Below are positions 16,555 through 25,700 of a stretch of 38,775 nt of DNA, in pieces. Every line of letters starts with the position of its first letter. The stretch's first letter is position 1. This DNA is from an uncultured Oscillospiraceae bacterium. GTDB taxonomy: Bacteria > Bacillota > Clostridia > Oscillospirales > Oscillospiraceae. Both the position numbers and the translations under genes were made by a program. Under the pieces are notes generated by a model. It was not told the DNA's origin. It worked only from the letters and a program-made list of their open reading frames with translations, and did not search any database. Where the stretch lies: assembly GCA_944383165.1 (NCBI GenBank), contig CALWON010000017.1, forward strand, positions 1 through 38,775. Direction: 5' to 3'.

Positions 16555-18243
16555 TTATGCTGCTATATCCTGACTGGGAATATCCACAGAAGGTGGTGGG
16601 TCTACCACAAGAGGTGGTGGAGCCTGTTCCTCAGTTGTGTTCTGTTCTCCTCCACTGCCTGTCTCTCCAGTGGATGGAGTGCTGGTGCTACCACCTTCTC
16701 CGGTAGATGGGGTGCTGGTGTCGCCACCTTCTCCAGTAGATGGGGTATTGGTGTTACCACCTTCTCCAGTGGATGGGGTGCTGGTGTCGCCACCCTCTCC
16801 TGTGGATGGGGTGCTGGTGTCGCCACCCTCTCCTGTGGATGGGGTGCTAGTGCTGCCACCCTCCCCAGTAGATGGGGTGCTGGTGTTGCCACCCTCTCCT
16901 GTAGATGGGGTGCTAGTGCTACCACCTTCTCCGGTAGATGGCTTGCTGGTATCTCCAGTTTCTCCTGTTGTGGAACCACTTCCTTGCTCTGGCTTTTGTG
17001 TTTGACTGCTTCCACCACTGCCACTACTGGAAGAACTTCCTTTTGGACGGGCAAGGGAGGAATCCTGTAGCGTACCACTGGTGACACTGTAACTTCCATC
17101 GCTATTTCGATAAAGGACTTGAATATCATTCACTGTAATCTTATCCAGATAGGGGTTAAAACCATCATTGAGTACCTCTAACAGCTCACTGTAAACAGGA
17201 AGCACCATAGAAACTCCAGGGTATCTGGCATCCTGATTGGGCATGGTAACAAAGTGTACCCCTGTCTCTGCATCCATATCCGCTGCCAACTGTGCAAACG
17301 CCAGCAAGTTTCCAATACTCAAATCGGTTGTTACATTGTCCATAAAAATCTTAGCCAGACTGGGGGCTTTCAAAATAATGGCTGGGTCTAGGCATTCCTC
17401 TGCCACTGCCTTCAAAAATGCCTGCTGGGTTTCTACACGTCCCAAATCACCGGTTGGGTACTGGACAGAGAAGTCATTGTTGTGCCGCCAGCGAATCAAC
17501 CCCATGGCATCTTCTCCATCAAGTACCTGATTACCCCCTTTGATGTGGATATGCAGGTCCTGCGCTGGGTCATCATAGTCCATATCAAATGGCACATCAA
17601 ACTCTACACCACCAATGGCATCCACCAGCTCACCCACTGCTTCCCACTGTACCACCACATAGAAATCTGGCACAATTCCAGTGAGTTTTCCCACTTCTTT
17701 TTTCAGTGCTGCAATGCCTTTTTCCAGCTGGGTTTCCTTATTGCTTCCCTTGTTGTAGTTGTACACTGCGTTGAGGCGTTTACTGCTGGTGCTGACATTG
17801 ACCATAGTGTCTCTGGGCAAGCTCATTCCATATAGCTCTTTGTTCACACTATCAAAGGTGATGAGCATCATGGTATCTGTGTTGCCACCGCCTCCGGTGT
17901 CCTGTCCCACTAGAAGGAAGGTATAGACCCCTTCCCGCCTGCCGCTTTTTGCAACATTGGGCAACTCCCCACCAAAATCCAGGTCATCTGTATTCTCTAC
18001 AGTAGAGCTATCCCCTATGTCTGGCTCCACCGCTGGAATTTCAGGTGGGCGCACAAAGGCACTCCATGCCACACTCACCGCAGCCCACACTGCAACAATG
18101 GTAATGGACAATGCCACTACCACTTGAAAAATGCGATAGCGGATGAGTTGTCCTAGTGTCAACCCATCGACCCATGCTTTATGCCGCTGCCAGAAACCCT
18201 GTGGCTGCTGTCTTCTCGATTTTATGTTTCTCTGCTGACTCAT
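16555..18243 (-). CDS. LytR-CpsA-Psr (LCP) family wall-polymer ligase with repeat tail
   Basis: LCP proteins transfer teichoic acid or other glycopolymers from lipid carriers to peptidoglycan outside the membrane. Seen here: a basic cytoplasmic N-terminus, a membrane segment at about 41-60, and an LCP domain at about 105-335 with NTDTMMLITF, the lipid-phosphate site SLPRDTMVNV (R144, D145), AIGGVEFDVP and GLIRWRHNNDF. Residues 400-535 are a low-complexity tail with nine 11-residue repeats of TPSTGEGGxTS (434-532), ending in a Pro-rich stretch. The tail is probably extracellular and wall-spanning. The ATG lies 3 bases after the upstream nadD-yqeK stop. Confidence 0.93.
   Translation of the reverse strand: MSQQRNIKSRRQQPQGFWQRHKAWVDGLTLGQLIRYRIFQVVVALSITIVAVWAAVSVAWSAFVRPPEIPAVEPDIGDSSTVENTDDLDFGGELPNVAKSGRREGVYTFLLVGQDTGGGGNTDTMMLITFDSVNKELYGMSLPRDTMVNVSTSSKRLNAVYNYNKGSNKETQLEKGIAALKKEVGKLTGIVPDFYVVVQWEAVGELVDAIGGVEFDVPFDMDYDDPAQDLHIHIKGGNQVLDGEDAMGLIRWRHNNDFSVQYPTGDLGRVETQQAFLKAVAEECLDPAIILKAPSLAKIFMDNVTTDLSIGNLLAFAQLAADMDAETGVHFVTMPNQDARYPGVSMVLPVYSELLEVLNDGFNPYLDKITVNDIQVLYRNSDGSYSVTSGTLQDSSLARPKGSSSSSGSGGSSQTQKPEQGSGSTTGETGDTSKPSTGEGGSTSTPSTGEGGNTSTPSTGEGGSTSTPSTGEGGDTSTPSTGEGGDTSTPSTGEGGNTNTPSTGEGGDTSTPSTGEGGSTSTPSTGETGSGGEQNTTEEQAPPPLVVDPPPSVDIPSQDIAA
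16648..16944 (-). repeat. Nine tandem 33-bp repeats in the LCP gene
   Basis: The 297-base tract encodes nine 11-residue units, KPSTGEGGSTS followed by TPSTGEGG(S/N/D)T(S/N) and one degraded last unit. Units differ mainly at codon 9 and at synonymous positions. Because 33 is a multiple of three, slippage would change tail length without breaking the frame. Confidence 0.95.
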
Positions 18244-18246
18244 TCC

Positions 18247-19455
18247 TTACCTCTTTAACGTTGTTCCTCGCTCAATCAGGCACTCCCGTGCCCCCAGAGT
18301 GTTGGAGTGAATGGGAACACCACGTTCCTCCATATCTTCTATGGTCATCTCCAGCCCCAACAACAGAGCCTGCTCCAAGTCAGTATACGCCAGCTTTCGC
18401 ATCTCGTCTACCCCATCAAAGCTGCGGTTTGGCTCTATGTAATCTGCTATATAGATAATTTTATCCAGCAGGTTCATGTCTCGTTTTCCTGTGGTGTGCC
18501 AGAAGATTGCCTCATAAACCTCATCTGGCTCTCCAAAGATGTATTTGGCGACACATGCTCCAGATTTGGAGTGGAGCAGTTTCACTGCCTGCCGTTCCAA
18601 GTCATCCAATTCCACCCTATACTTATCACAGATGGTCAGATGCTCCTCCAGACTCAGATACTTGGTACAGTCATGGAGAATGGCTGCATGGCGTGCCAGT
18701 TCAGGGTCTGCCCCCCAGAACTTAGCAAGGCGGACTGCCTCCTCCTCCACACCCATCACATGGGCAACACGTTTGTGATAAATCATGGAGTAAGAGCAGG
18801 CTCTCAACTCTGGCAATTCCAGCCGCTTGAGCGTTACATCAGTGCCATACAGGTGGTTCATCAGAATATATCCATAAATACTGGGTAACAGATACTCCCG
18901 TCCCTTCCCCCGTACCAACAGTTCTCTCAGACGAGTGGAGGAAATATCCACCAGATCCGGCAGTGCAATGGTCACAATGTTCGCTTGATACTCCTTTGTG
19001 AGGAAGTCCCGCTGGGCTGCAAACACATCTTCACCATCTTTTCTGGTGCGACCAAACACGCAGATATTGGACAATCGAATCACGGTGCGAGAGTCATGCC
19101 ACTGGTGCAGAGTCAAAAACATATCTGTTCCCATCAGTAACCAGAATTGGGCATCTGGGTACATCTGGTGCAAAATTTCCAACGTCTCTGAGGTATAACT
19201 TTTTCCCTCCCGGTCCAGTTCCAGATGGGATACCTCCACCACATTCGGCATTGCCAATGCATCTGCCATTTTTTCTGCCATTGCCAGCCGATGTTCCTGT
19301 TCTGGTGTATTCTCAGGCAGCATCTTATGGGGTGGAATGGCTGCTGGCATTAAGAGCAGTTTATCCAGTTTCAGTGCATCAATGGCGGTACGGGCTGCTG
19401 CCAGATGTCCCAGATGGGGCGGATTGAAGGTTCCTCCATAAATTCCGATTTTCAC
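18247..19455 (-). CDS. nadD: Fused NadD (NaMN adenylyltransferase) and YqeK HD hydrolase
   Basis: Residues 1-205 are nicotinate-nucleotide adenylyltransferase, which makes NaAD in NAD synthesis: GGTFNPPHLGH (7-17, with H14 and H17) and ISSTRLRELL (171-180). Residues about 215-402 are a YqeK-type HD domain, which in relatives cleaves Ap4A symmetrically: H232, ILHDCTK (H261, D262), FWHTTGK and YIADYIEPNR. In many Firmicutes these are two adjacent genes; here there is one 402-residue frame. The start is a GTG at 19455 after AAAGGTGG. An NADK or tRNA link is not implied. The fusion is a real continuous frame, not a frameshift. Confidence 0.93.
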   Translation of the reverse strand: MKIGIYGGTFNPPHLGHLAAARTAIDALKLDKLLLMPAAIPPHKMLPENTPEQEHRLAMAEKMADALAMPNVVEVSHLELDREGKSYTSETLEILHQMYPDAQFWLLMGTDMFLTLHQWHDSRTVIRLSNICVFGRTRKDGEDVFAAQRDFLTKEYQANIVTIALPDLVDISSTRLRELLVRGKGREYLLPSIYGYILMNHLYGTDVTLKRLELPELRACSYSMIYHKRVAHVMGVEEEAVRLAKFWGADPELARHAAILHDCTKYLSLEEHLTICDKYRVELDDLERQAVKLLHSKSGACVAKYIFGEPDEVYEAIFWHTTGKRDMNLLDKIIYIADYIEPNRSFDGVDEMRKLAYTDLEQALLLGLEMTIEDMEERGVPIHSNTLGARECLIERGTTLKR

Positions 19456-19501
19456 TATGAAAACGCCACCTTTCCCCTATTTCAACGCTCACGCCCTAGG
19501 T

Positions 19502-19828
19502 TTAGCGAGCCTTCTTTTTCTTATCCTCAACCAGTACAATTTTGTCCTTCTTGTCCTTGCGATGGCTGGGACGGTACAGCACAAATTTTGTGCCAATGGT
19601 CTGTACCACTGTGCTGCGTGTGAGGGGTGCAAGCTGCTCTGCCACCTCCTGAGGCGTCATCAGGGCATTTTCCAGCACCTTGCCTTTGATTAACTCTCTA
19701 GCTTCCAGCGCATCATTTGCCTGTTTCACCAGATTTTCACCAATCCCCTCTTTTCCCACAATCAAAATGGTTTCAATGCCATTGGCAAGACCTTTGAGTT
19801 GTGCTCTCTGCTTGCTTGTCAGTTCCAT
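19502..19828 (-). CDS. yhbY: YhbY-family RNA-binding protein (CRM domain)
   Basis: Small CRM-domain protein that associates with pre-50S ribosomal particles in relatives. Typical residues are LTSKQRAQLKGLA near the start, the IVGKEGI loop, ARELIKGKVL, and the basic tail ending KKKKAR. Length (108) is normal. It lies 29 bases after the XTP pyrophosphatase gene and 46 bases before nadD-yqeK, the usual Firmicutes order. Confidence 0.92.
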   Translation of the reverse strand: MELTSKQRAQLKGLANGIETILIVGKEGIGENLVKQANDALEARELIKGKVLENALMTPQEVAEQLAPLTRSTVVQTIGTKFVLYRPSHRKDKKDKIVLVEDKKKKAR

Positions 19829-19857
19829 GTATACAATATTCCTCTCTGTTCTCTTGT

Positions 19858-20454
19858 TTATCCCTGTTGGGACAGATAGTTTTGTAAGATTTGTTCAAAT
19901 TGTTCCAATGCTTTTCCACGGTGGGAAATGGTGTTTTTCTCCTCTGGGCTGAGCTGGGCAAAGGTTTTCTTGCGCTCTGGCAGGAAAAAGACTGGGTCAT
20001 ATCCAAAACCGCCCTCACCCATAGGGGCAAAAGCGATGGTTCCATTACATTCCCCTCTGGCTGTCAACACGGTGCCATCCGGAAAGGCGCAGGTGATGAC
20101 AGAGACAAAATGGGCAGTACGGGGGCTCTGTCCTCTCATATTCTCCAGCAACAGCCGATACCGCCCCTCATCGTCCAGCCCTTCTCCACCGTAGCGGGCA
20201 GAATAGACACCTGGTGCTCCATTGAGGGCATCCACACAAAGCCCTGAGTCATCTGCAATGGCAGGCAGTCCACTGGCTTCCATCACTGCCTTTGCCTTCA
20301 AAAAAGAATTTTCCTCAAAGGTGGTGCCAGTCTCTTCGACTTCTACATCTACGCCTACCTCTGCCTCAGAGCAGACTTCTATCCCAAGCTGGGATAATAT
20401 CCGGTTCATTTCTGCCAGTTTTTTGGGGTTTTTACTGGCTAATACCAATTTCAT
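19858..20454 (-). CDS. rdgB: XTP/dITP pyrophosphatase (RdgB/HAM1 family)
   Basis: Hydrolyses non-canonical purine triphosphates (XTP, ITP, dITP) to monophosphates, cleaning the nucleotide pool. Motifs are VLASKNPKKLAEM at the N-terminus, FEENSFLKAKA, ADDSGLCVDAL, GAPGVYSARY, GFGYDPVFF and the C-terminal SHRGKAL. The true start is the ATG at 20454 (AGGAGG upstream), giving 198 residues; the frame extends 32 codons further into rph, but that part is not conserved. It lies 20 bases after rph, an arrangement common in Firmicutes and proteobacteria. Confidence 0.95.
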   Translation of the reverse strand: MKLVLASKNPKKLAEMNRILSQLGIEVCSEAEVGVDVEVEETGTTFEENSFLKAKAVMEASGLPAIADDSGLCVDALNGAPGVYSARYGGEGLDDEGRYRLLLENMRGQSPRTAHFVSVITCAFPDGTVLTARGECNGTIAFAPMGEGGFGYDPVFFLPERKKTFAQLSPEEKNTISHRGKALEQFEQILQNYLSQQG

Positions 20455-20474
20455 GGATTGGTTCCTCCTGCTCT

Positions 20475-21209
20475 CTATCTTGTATGTACTCCATTCTGTT
20501 CCAAAATGTCTCTCTGTAAAACCTGTAATTGTGCAATTCCCTTCTGGCACAATTCCACCAATGCCTGTTGCTCCTGCAAGGTAAACGGTCTCTCCTCACC
20601 AGTACCCTGAATTTCAATGAGCTGCCCCTTGTCATCCATGACACAGTTCAAATCTACCATAGCAGCAGAGTCTTCCTCATAGCACAAATCCAGCATGGGC
20701 ACATTGTCCACAATGCCAGCAGAAACCGCTGCCACATAGCCAGTGACAGGGTACTCACTGAGCTGCCCCGCCTCCATCATCTTCCCAAATGCCAGCATCA
20801 TTGCCACAAATCCACCGGTGATGGATGCGGTTCTGGTGCCGCCATCCCCCTGTAAGACGTCACAGTCAATGGTAATGTTCCATGGTCCCAGTTTTTTTCT
20901 GTCCACCACAGAGCGCAGCGCACGACCAATGAGACGCTGAATCTCTGCACTGCGTCCATTCAGCTTCAGTTTGGAAATGTCCCGTCTGGAGCGTTCCCGA
21001 TTGGCTCTTGGCAGCATGGAGTACTCTGCTGTCACCCAGCCCTCTCCCTCCGGCACATGGCGTGGTGGCTTGTCCTCCACGCTGGCGGTACACAGTACAT
21101 GGGTATTTCCACAGCGGATGAGACAGGAGCCCTCCGCAAATTTATTGATATTTGGAATGATTTCTACCTGACGTAATTGGTCATTGCTTCTTCCGTCCAG
21201 ACGATTCAT
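20475..21209 (-). CDS. rph: Ribonuclease PH
   Basis: Phosphorolytic 3'-5' exoribonuclease that trims tRNA 3' ends. Family features: RLDGRSNDQLR at the N-terminus, GSCLIRCGNTHVLCTASVE, GWVTAEYSMLPRA, RLIGRALRSVVD, the phosphate-binding and catalytic region TIDCDVLQGDGGTRTASI, and EIQGTGEERPFT. Length (244) is normal. The ATG at 21209 follows GAGAGGAC. It starts a transcription unit from the extended -10 promoter at 21243-21251 and is followed by the XTP pyrophosphatase gene. Confidence 0.97.
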   Translation of the reverse strand: MNRLDGRSNDQLRQVEIIPNINKFAEGSCLIRCGNTHVLCTASVEDKPPRHVPEGEGWVTAEYSMLPRANRERSRRDISKLKLNGRSAEIQRLIGRALRSVVDRKKLGPWNITIDCDVLQGDGGTRTASITGGFVAMMLAFGKMMEAGQLSEYPVTGYVAAVSAGIVDNVPMLDLCYEEDSAAMVDLNCVMDDKGQLIEIQGTGEERPFTLQEQQALVELCQKGIAQLQVLQRDILEQNGVHTR

Positions 21210-21242
21210 CCATAAACCCGTCCTCTCTTATCATTTTCTCTG

Positions 21243-21251
21243 ATTATACCA
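21243..21251 (-). promoter_or_regulatory. Extended -10 promoter upstream of rph
   Basis: On the minus strand, TGGTATAAT, a perfect extended -10, lies about 35 bases before the rph ATG. No good -35 is seen. It sits in the 117-base gap after ftsY, so rph to rsfS can be transcribed independently of smc-ftsY. Confidence 0.65.
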
Positions 21252-21326
21252 CAGTTCTATTCAAAAGTGTTGGATATTATGTGAATGAAGTCATAAAATT
21301 TCTCTTAAGAAAACAGGGCGATTTTC

Positions 21327-22196
21327 CTAAATCAGTGCCTGTGCAAACTCCATGGGCACAAATGGTTTCAAATCCTCAATGCCCTCGCCTACCCCGGCAA
21401 ACTTTACAGGTACGCCCAGTTCCTTTGCAATGGCAATGGCAATGCCCCCTTTGGCTGTGCCATCCAGCTTCGTGAGAACAATTCCTGTAATGCCTGCCGC
21501 CTCTTTGAACTGTTTTGCCTGAATCAGCCCATTTTGCCCTGTGGTGGCATCCAGCACCAGCAGAGTTTCTCTGGCGCAGCCAGGCAATTCCCGATCAATC
21601 ACTCTGGAAATCTTATTCAACTCATTCATCAGGTTCTGCTTGTTGTGGAGCCGTCCGGCGGTGTCCACCAGTACCACATCTGCCTTGCGTGCCTTGGCAG
21701 CCGATGCCGCATCAAACACCACTGCCGCAGGGTCTGCCCCCTCATGCTGCTTGATGATGTCCAGCCCTGCACGCTCTGCCCAGATGGTCAACTGCTCAGA
21801 AGCAGCGGCACGGAAGGTATCCGCAGCACACAGCAACACCTTTTTCCGCTCCTTCCGCAACTGGCTTCCCAGTTTTCCAATAGTAGTGGTTTTGCCCACA
21901 CCATTGACCCCAATAAACAGTACCACAGAGGGCTGTGTAGACAGGTTCAGACTGCTCTCTCCCACACTCATCAGATCGGAAATACAGTGGCACATGCACT
22001 CCCTGGCACCTTCCATGGTTTTAATGCCCTCCGCCCTGACCCTGCGGCGCAGTTCTGCCACCAGTTCCAGAGCGGTGTCCATTCCTGTATCTGCCAGAAT
22101 CAGAGATTCTTCCAGTTCGTCATAAAAATCCTCTGTGAGCTCAGAGCCAAAATTTGCAAAAATATTCAGTTTTTTCAGCTTATCAAAAAATCCCAT
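21327..22196 (-). CDS. ftsY: Signal recognition particle receptor FtsY
   Basis: GTPase that docks SRP-ribosome complexes at the membrane. N domain at residues 1-85, then the NG GTPase: GVNGVGKT (96-103), [49 protein letters not shown]. The N-terminal acidic A domain is absent, as in many Firmicutes. The start is taken as the ATG at 22196 rather than the TTG three codons earlier, giving 289 residues. It follows the small membrane protein gene by 18 bases in the smc operon. Confidence 0.96.
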   Translation of the reverse strand: MGFFDKLKKLNIFANFGSELTEDFYDELEESLILADTGMDTALELVAELRRRVRAEGIKTMEGARECMCHCISDLMSVGESSLNLSTQPSVVLFIGVNGVGKTTTIGKLGSQLRKERKKVLLCAADTFRAAASEQLTIWAERAGLDIIKQHEGADPAAVVFDAASAAKARKADVVLVDTAGRLHNKQNLMNELNKISRVIDRELPGCARETLLVLDATTGQNGLIQAKQFKEAAGITGIVLTKLDGTAKGGIAIAIAKELGVPVKFAGVGEGIEDLKPFVPMEFAQALI

Positions 22197-22214
22197 GTTT
22201 CCCAATCCTTTCCC

Positions 22215-22763
22215 TTATAAACTTGGCTCCCAAAAAGTTCCATCCCGGTATACTGTTTTGGAAAGCTCCAATGTACGACCATCTAAAATTACTTCAATGG
22301 ACAGTAAATCCCAGTCCTCCTGAGATTGCAGGGTCATAATTTGTGCCAGAGGGTCAATGGGGTCACTTCCTTCTGGGGTACGAATGCGCAATACCAGCGT
22401 TTTCTTTCCGTCTGTTTCCTCCATTGTGGCGGTCATATCCTTTGCCCCTACCTCTAAATCCTGCATGGGGAGATATAAAATACCCTCTTGGGTATCTTCA
22501 CAGGCTAAATAACAGGCGGTTTCTTCCTCTGCCCCTTCTAACCACTGTTCTATGATATCCTGCTGGGCAGATACATAACCCATGGTTACAACCTGCTCCA
22601 TGCCATCCTGACTGGTTAAGGGGGTGCGCTGGGGACCTGTATCTGTTTCGTTCCCAATCATCACACCCAGACCTGCAAAAATCAATTTGACACATGCCAC
22701 CATTGCCAATACAAACAGCAACAGCCCCACCACTGTGAGCCAATCCTTTTTCCGTTGGTCCAA
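22215..22763 (-). CDS. Hypothetical membrane-anchored protein between smc and ftsY
   Basis: Not recognised. The 182-residue product has a short basic N-terminus, one membrane segment (about 9-34) and an extracytoplasmic domain of about 145 residues rich in acidic residues. The start is a TTG at 22763 with AGGAGG 7 bases upstream, a strong signal. It lies 11 bases after smc and 18 before ftsY, so it is co-transcribed with both. Nothing in the sequence ties it to chromosome segregation or secretion. The predicted topology suggests a lipoprotein-like exposed domain without the lipobox Cys. Confidence 0.85.
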   Translation of the reverse strand: MDQRKKDWLTVVGLLLFVLAMVACVKLIFAGLGVMIGNETDTGPQRTPLTSQDGMEQVVTMGYVSAQQDIIEQWLEGAEEETACYLACEDTQEGILYLPMQDLEVGAKDMTATMEETDGKKTLVLRIRTPEGSDPIDPLAQIMTLQSQEDWDLLSIEVILDGRTLELSKTVYRDGTFWEPSL

Positions 22764-22774
22764 ACCAATTCCTC

Positions 22775-25700
22775 CTACCGTATTCCCCAGCTTTTTTCTA
22801 CCTCATTTAAGTTCAGGGTCAAAATCCGACTGATGCCCTGTTCCTGCATGGTAACACCATAGAGCACATCTGCCTCCTCCATGGTACCACGCCGGTGGGT
22901 AATGATAATAAACTGGGTTTTCTCTGTCATGGTTCTGACATATTCTGCAAATCTCTGCACATTGGTGTCATCCAGTGCCGCCTCAATCTCATCCATTACC
23001 ACAAATGGGGTGGGACGAACTTTCAGAATGGCAAAATACAGTGCAATGGCAACAAATGCCTTTTCTCCACCTGAGAGCAAGGTGAGGGTTTTCAGGGCTT
23101 TCCCCGGGGGCTGAACTCGGATTTCAATGCCACAATGGAGAATGTCCTGTGGGTCCTCCAGTTCCAGCCGTGCTGTGCCACCACCAAATAACTCACGAAA
23201 GGTCTGTACAAAGGCGGTATTGATTTTCTCAAACTCCCTTGCAAAAATCCCCTTCATTTCCTTTGTAATCTGGCGAATGACTTCCTCTAATTCCCGTTTG
23301 GACCGTTCCACATCGTCCCTTTGGTCGGTGAGATAGGTGTATCGCTCATTCACCCGCTGAAACTCATCAATGGCTCCCACATTCACCGCTCCCAGAGCGG
23401 CAATGTCTTTTTTCAGCTCCCCAATCCGTCTGGTGGCTTTGGGAATGGACTCCAGTTCCACTTTCTGTCGGCGTGCAGCCTCATGGGATACCTCATAAGT
23501 CTCCCACATTTTATCCAAAATCTGCTTTTCTTCCAGCGCACTTGCCAGTTTTTTCTGTTCCAGTCGGGATGCCTCCCCACTCAGATTCAAGAGTTCCTTG
23601 TTTTTCTCCTGTCCCAGCCGCGTCTGTTTCAGTCGTTCCCCTTCCAAAACCAGCTTTTCCTGATTGCACTGCAAAATACGCTCTTTGAGGGTTTGGAGCT
23701 GCTCCTTCCACTGCTCCACTTCCTTCCCCTTTTGCTGCTTCTCTTGCTGAAACTGATTCTTTTCCTGTTCCAACTGAGTAGATTCTTGTTTACTCTGCTG
23801 TAACTGGTCCTCTGTATCTTTTGCCTGCCCTTCCAGTTCTCTAATCCGCTGGAGCAGACCATCCCATTCTGTCTCCAGGGCTGCAATCTGACTATTCCAC
23901 TGGGAAAGTTGCTGACTGGCTGCCCAGCTCGCCTCCTGTAACTGACTCTGGCTGGCTGATTTTTCCTGTATTTTGGTGCGTATCCCATCCAACTGGGCTT
24001 CCAATGTCACAATCCGCTCCTGAAAAGCAACTTCCTGCTGCTTTCCCTGTTCCTGCTGGGCAAAAAAAGTCTGCTGTTTCTGTCTGTGGGCGGTCTGTTG
24101 TGCCTGAAGCTGCTCCTGACTGCTGGTTAGGTAGCGATATTTTTCCTGTTCCCGTACCAGTTCCTGCTGGGTAAGTTGCAACTGCTCCACCAAGGTTTGT
24201 TCCTCGGTTTTTCCCTGCTGGCAAAGACTCTGCATCTGTTCCAATTGGAGCTTTTGGGCTTGTAACTGCTGTTCCAGTTCTCCACACTGCTGCTCCAGTC
24301 GCTCCCGCTCATTGGTTCTTGACAGAATCCCCGCCTGTTTTTGCACAGAACCACCAGTCATGGAACCACTGGGATGGATGATTTGCCCATCCAGTGTGAC
24401 AATGCGGAACTGATAACGGTACTTTTTGGCAATGGAAATGGCGTTGTCTAAGGTATCTGCAATGACAATCTGACCCAACAGAGAGGACAGCACCGTCCGG
24501 TAGGTGTCTGCACAGGCAACCAGCGTGTCAGCAACCCCTACAAAACCTGTTTCCCTGGAAATTTCTTCTGCCTGTGGAAAGGTTCTGGGTCGGACAGCTG
24601 ACAGGGGCAAAATGGTAGCTCTACCCCCCTGTCGCTTTTTTAAATAGGTGATAACCTGTTTGCCGTCCTCCTCTGTGTCCACCACCAAATGCTGTACCGC
24701 ATTGCCCAGAGCAAATTCAATAGCAATGGTATATGGCTCCTGCACTTGGATGAGCTGTGCCACAGTGCCATGGATATGGGCAAGTTTTCCCTGTTCCTGC
24801 GCCTTCATCACCAGTTTGACCGCCTTGGAATAGCCCTCATAGAGCTGCTCCATTTCCGTCAATAGCTGGATGCGGTCACGGATGTTGTGGAGCCGTTGTT
24901 GGAGCTGTGTACAAGCTTGCTCCTGCTCCGTCAACTCTGTCTCTCTCTGCTGCTGTTGTTCTCTGTGTTGGTCCAGTCTCTGTGCCATTTGCTGCTTTGT
25001 GTGCTCCACCTGCTCACAAAGCTGTTTTTGGTTTTGTATCTGCTGCCCTGCTTTTTGTAACTGCTCCTCTAGCTGGGCAGCCTCTGCGTGGAGCTGTTGT
25101 GCCTGTTCGTTGGCTCTTTCTCTGGCTCCATACAGGGCAGACAACCCCTCTTTCTCTTTTGCCACTGTGGCAAGCTGCTGTTGCTCCTGCTGCCGAAGCC
25201 GCTCAATCTCCTGTCCCAGTACACCTGCCTGTCTCAGTCCCTCCTGGGTGCTCTGCTGTGCCTGTTGGCTCTGCTGACGCTGCTGTCTGAGTTGTTCTTC
25301 CAATGTGGCAAGGCGTTCTCTTGTTCTGTGGATTTGTTCGGAAAGCTGGCTGCATTGTGTCTGTTTTTTCGCCTGCTCCTGTGTGAGCTGTTCCAGACGC
25401 TGTGTATGGTGTTCCAGTCGGCTGTGTAATACTGCAATGGCTGCCTCTGTGTCTCGAAGAGTTTCCTCCCCTTTTTGAAGCTCGCCACGCAACTGCTCTG
25501 CTTCCATCTCCTTCTGGTGCATCTGTTCGGTCATCTTCTCAGCACTGCCAAAGGCTGCATCCATGCTCCGCTCCACTTCCTGAAGCTGGGTGGAGAGTTC
25601 TTTATAGTCTGTTCCCAGGCGGATGGTATGGCTGCGGATGCGCTCCAGTGCATCCACCCATACAGACAGTTCCAGTGTACGCAGTTCATCCCGCAGGACT

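Noticed and set aside
16637..17005. Plus-strand frame with SPVDGVLVLPP-type repeats
   Set aside because: It is the antisense reading of the LCP gene repeats; the minus-strand protein has domains, start and operon context.
20455..20550. Longer start for the XTP pyrophosphatase gene
   Set aside because: The extra residues overlap rph and are not conserved; the ATG at 20454 has AGGAGG.
24870..25429. Plus-strand Cys/Ser/Leu-rich frames
   Set aside because: They are antisense readings of Gln/Glu-rich coiled-coil codons of smc.
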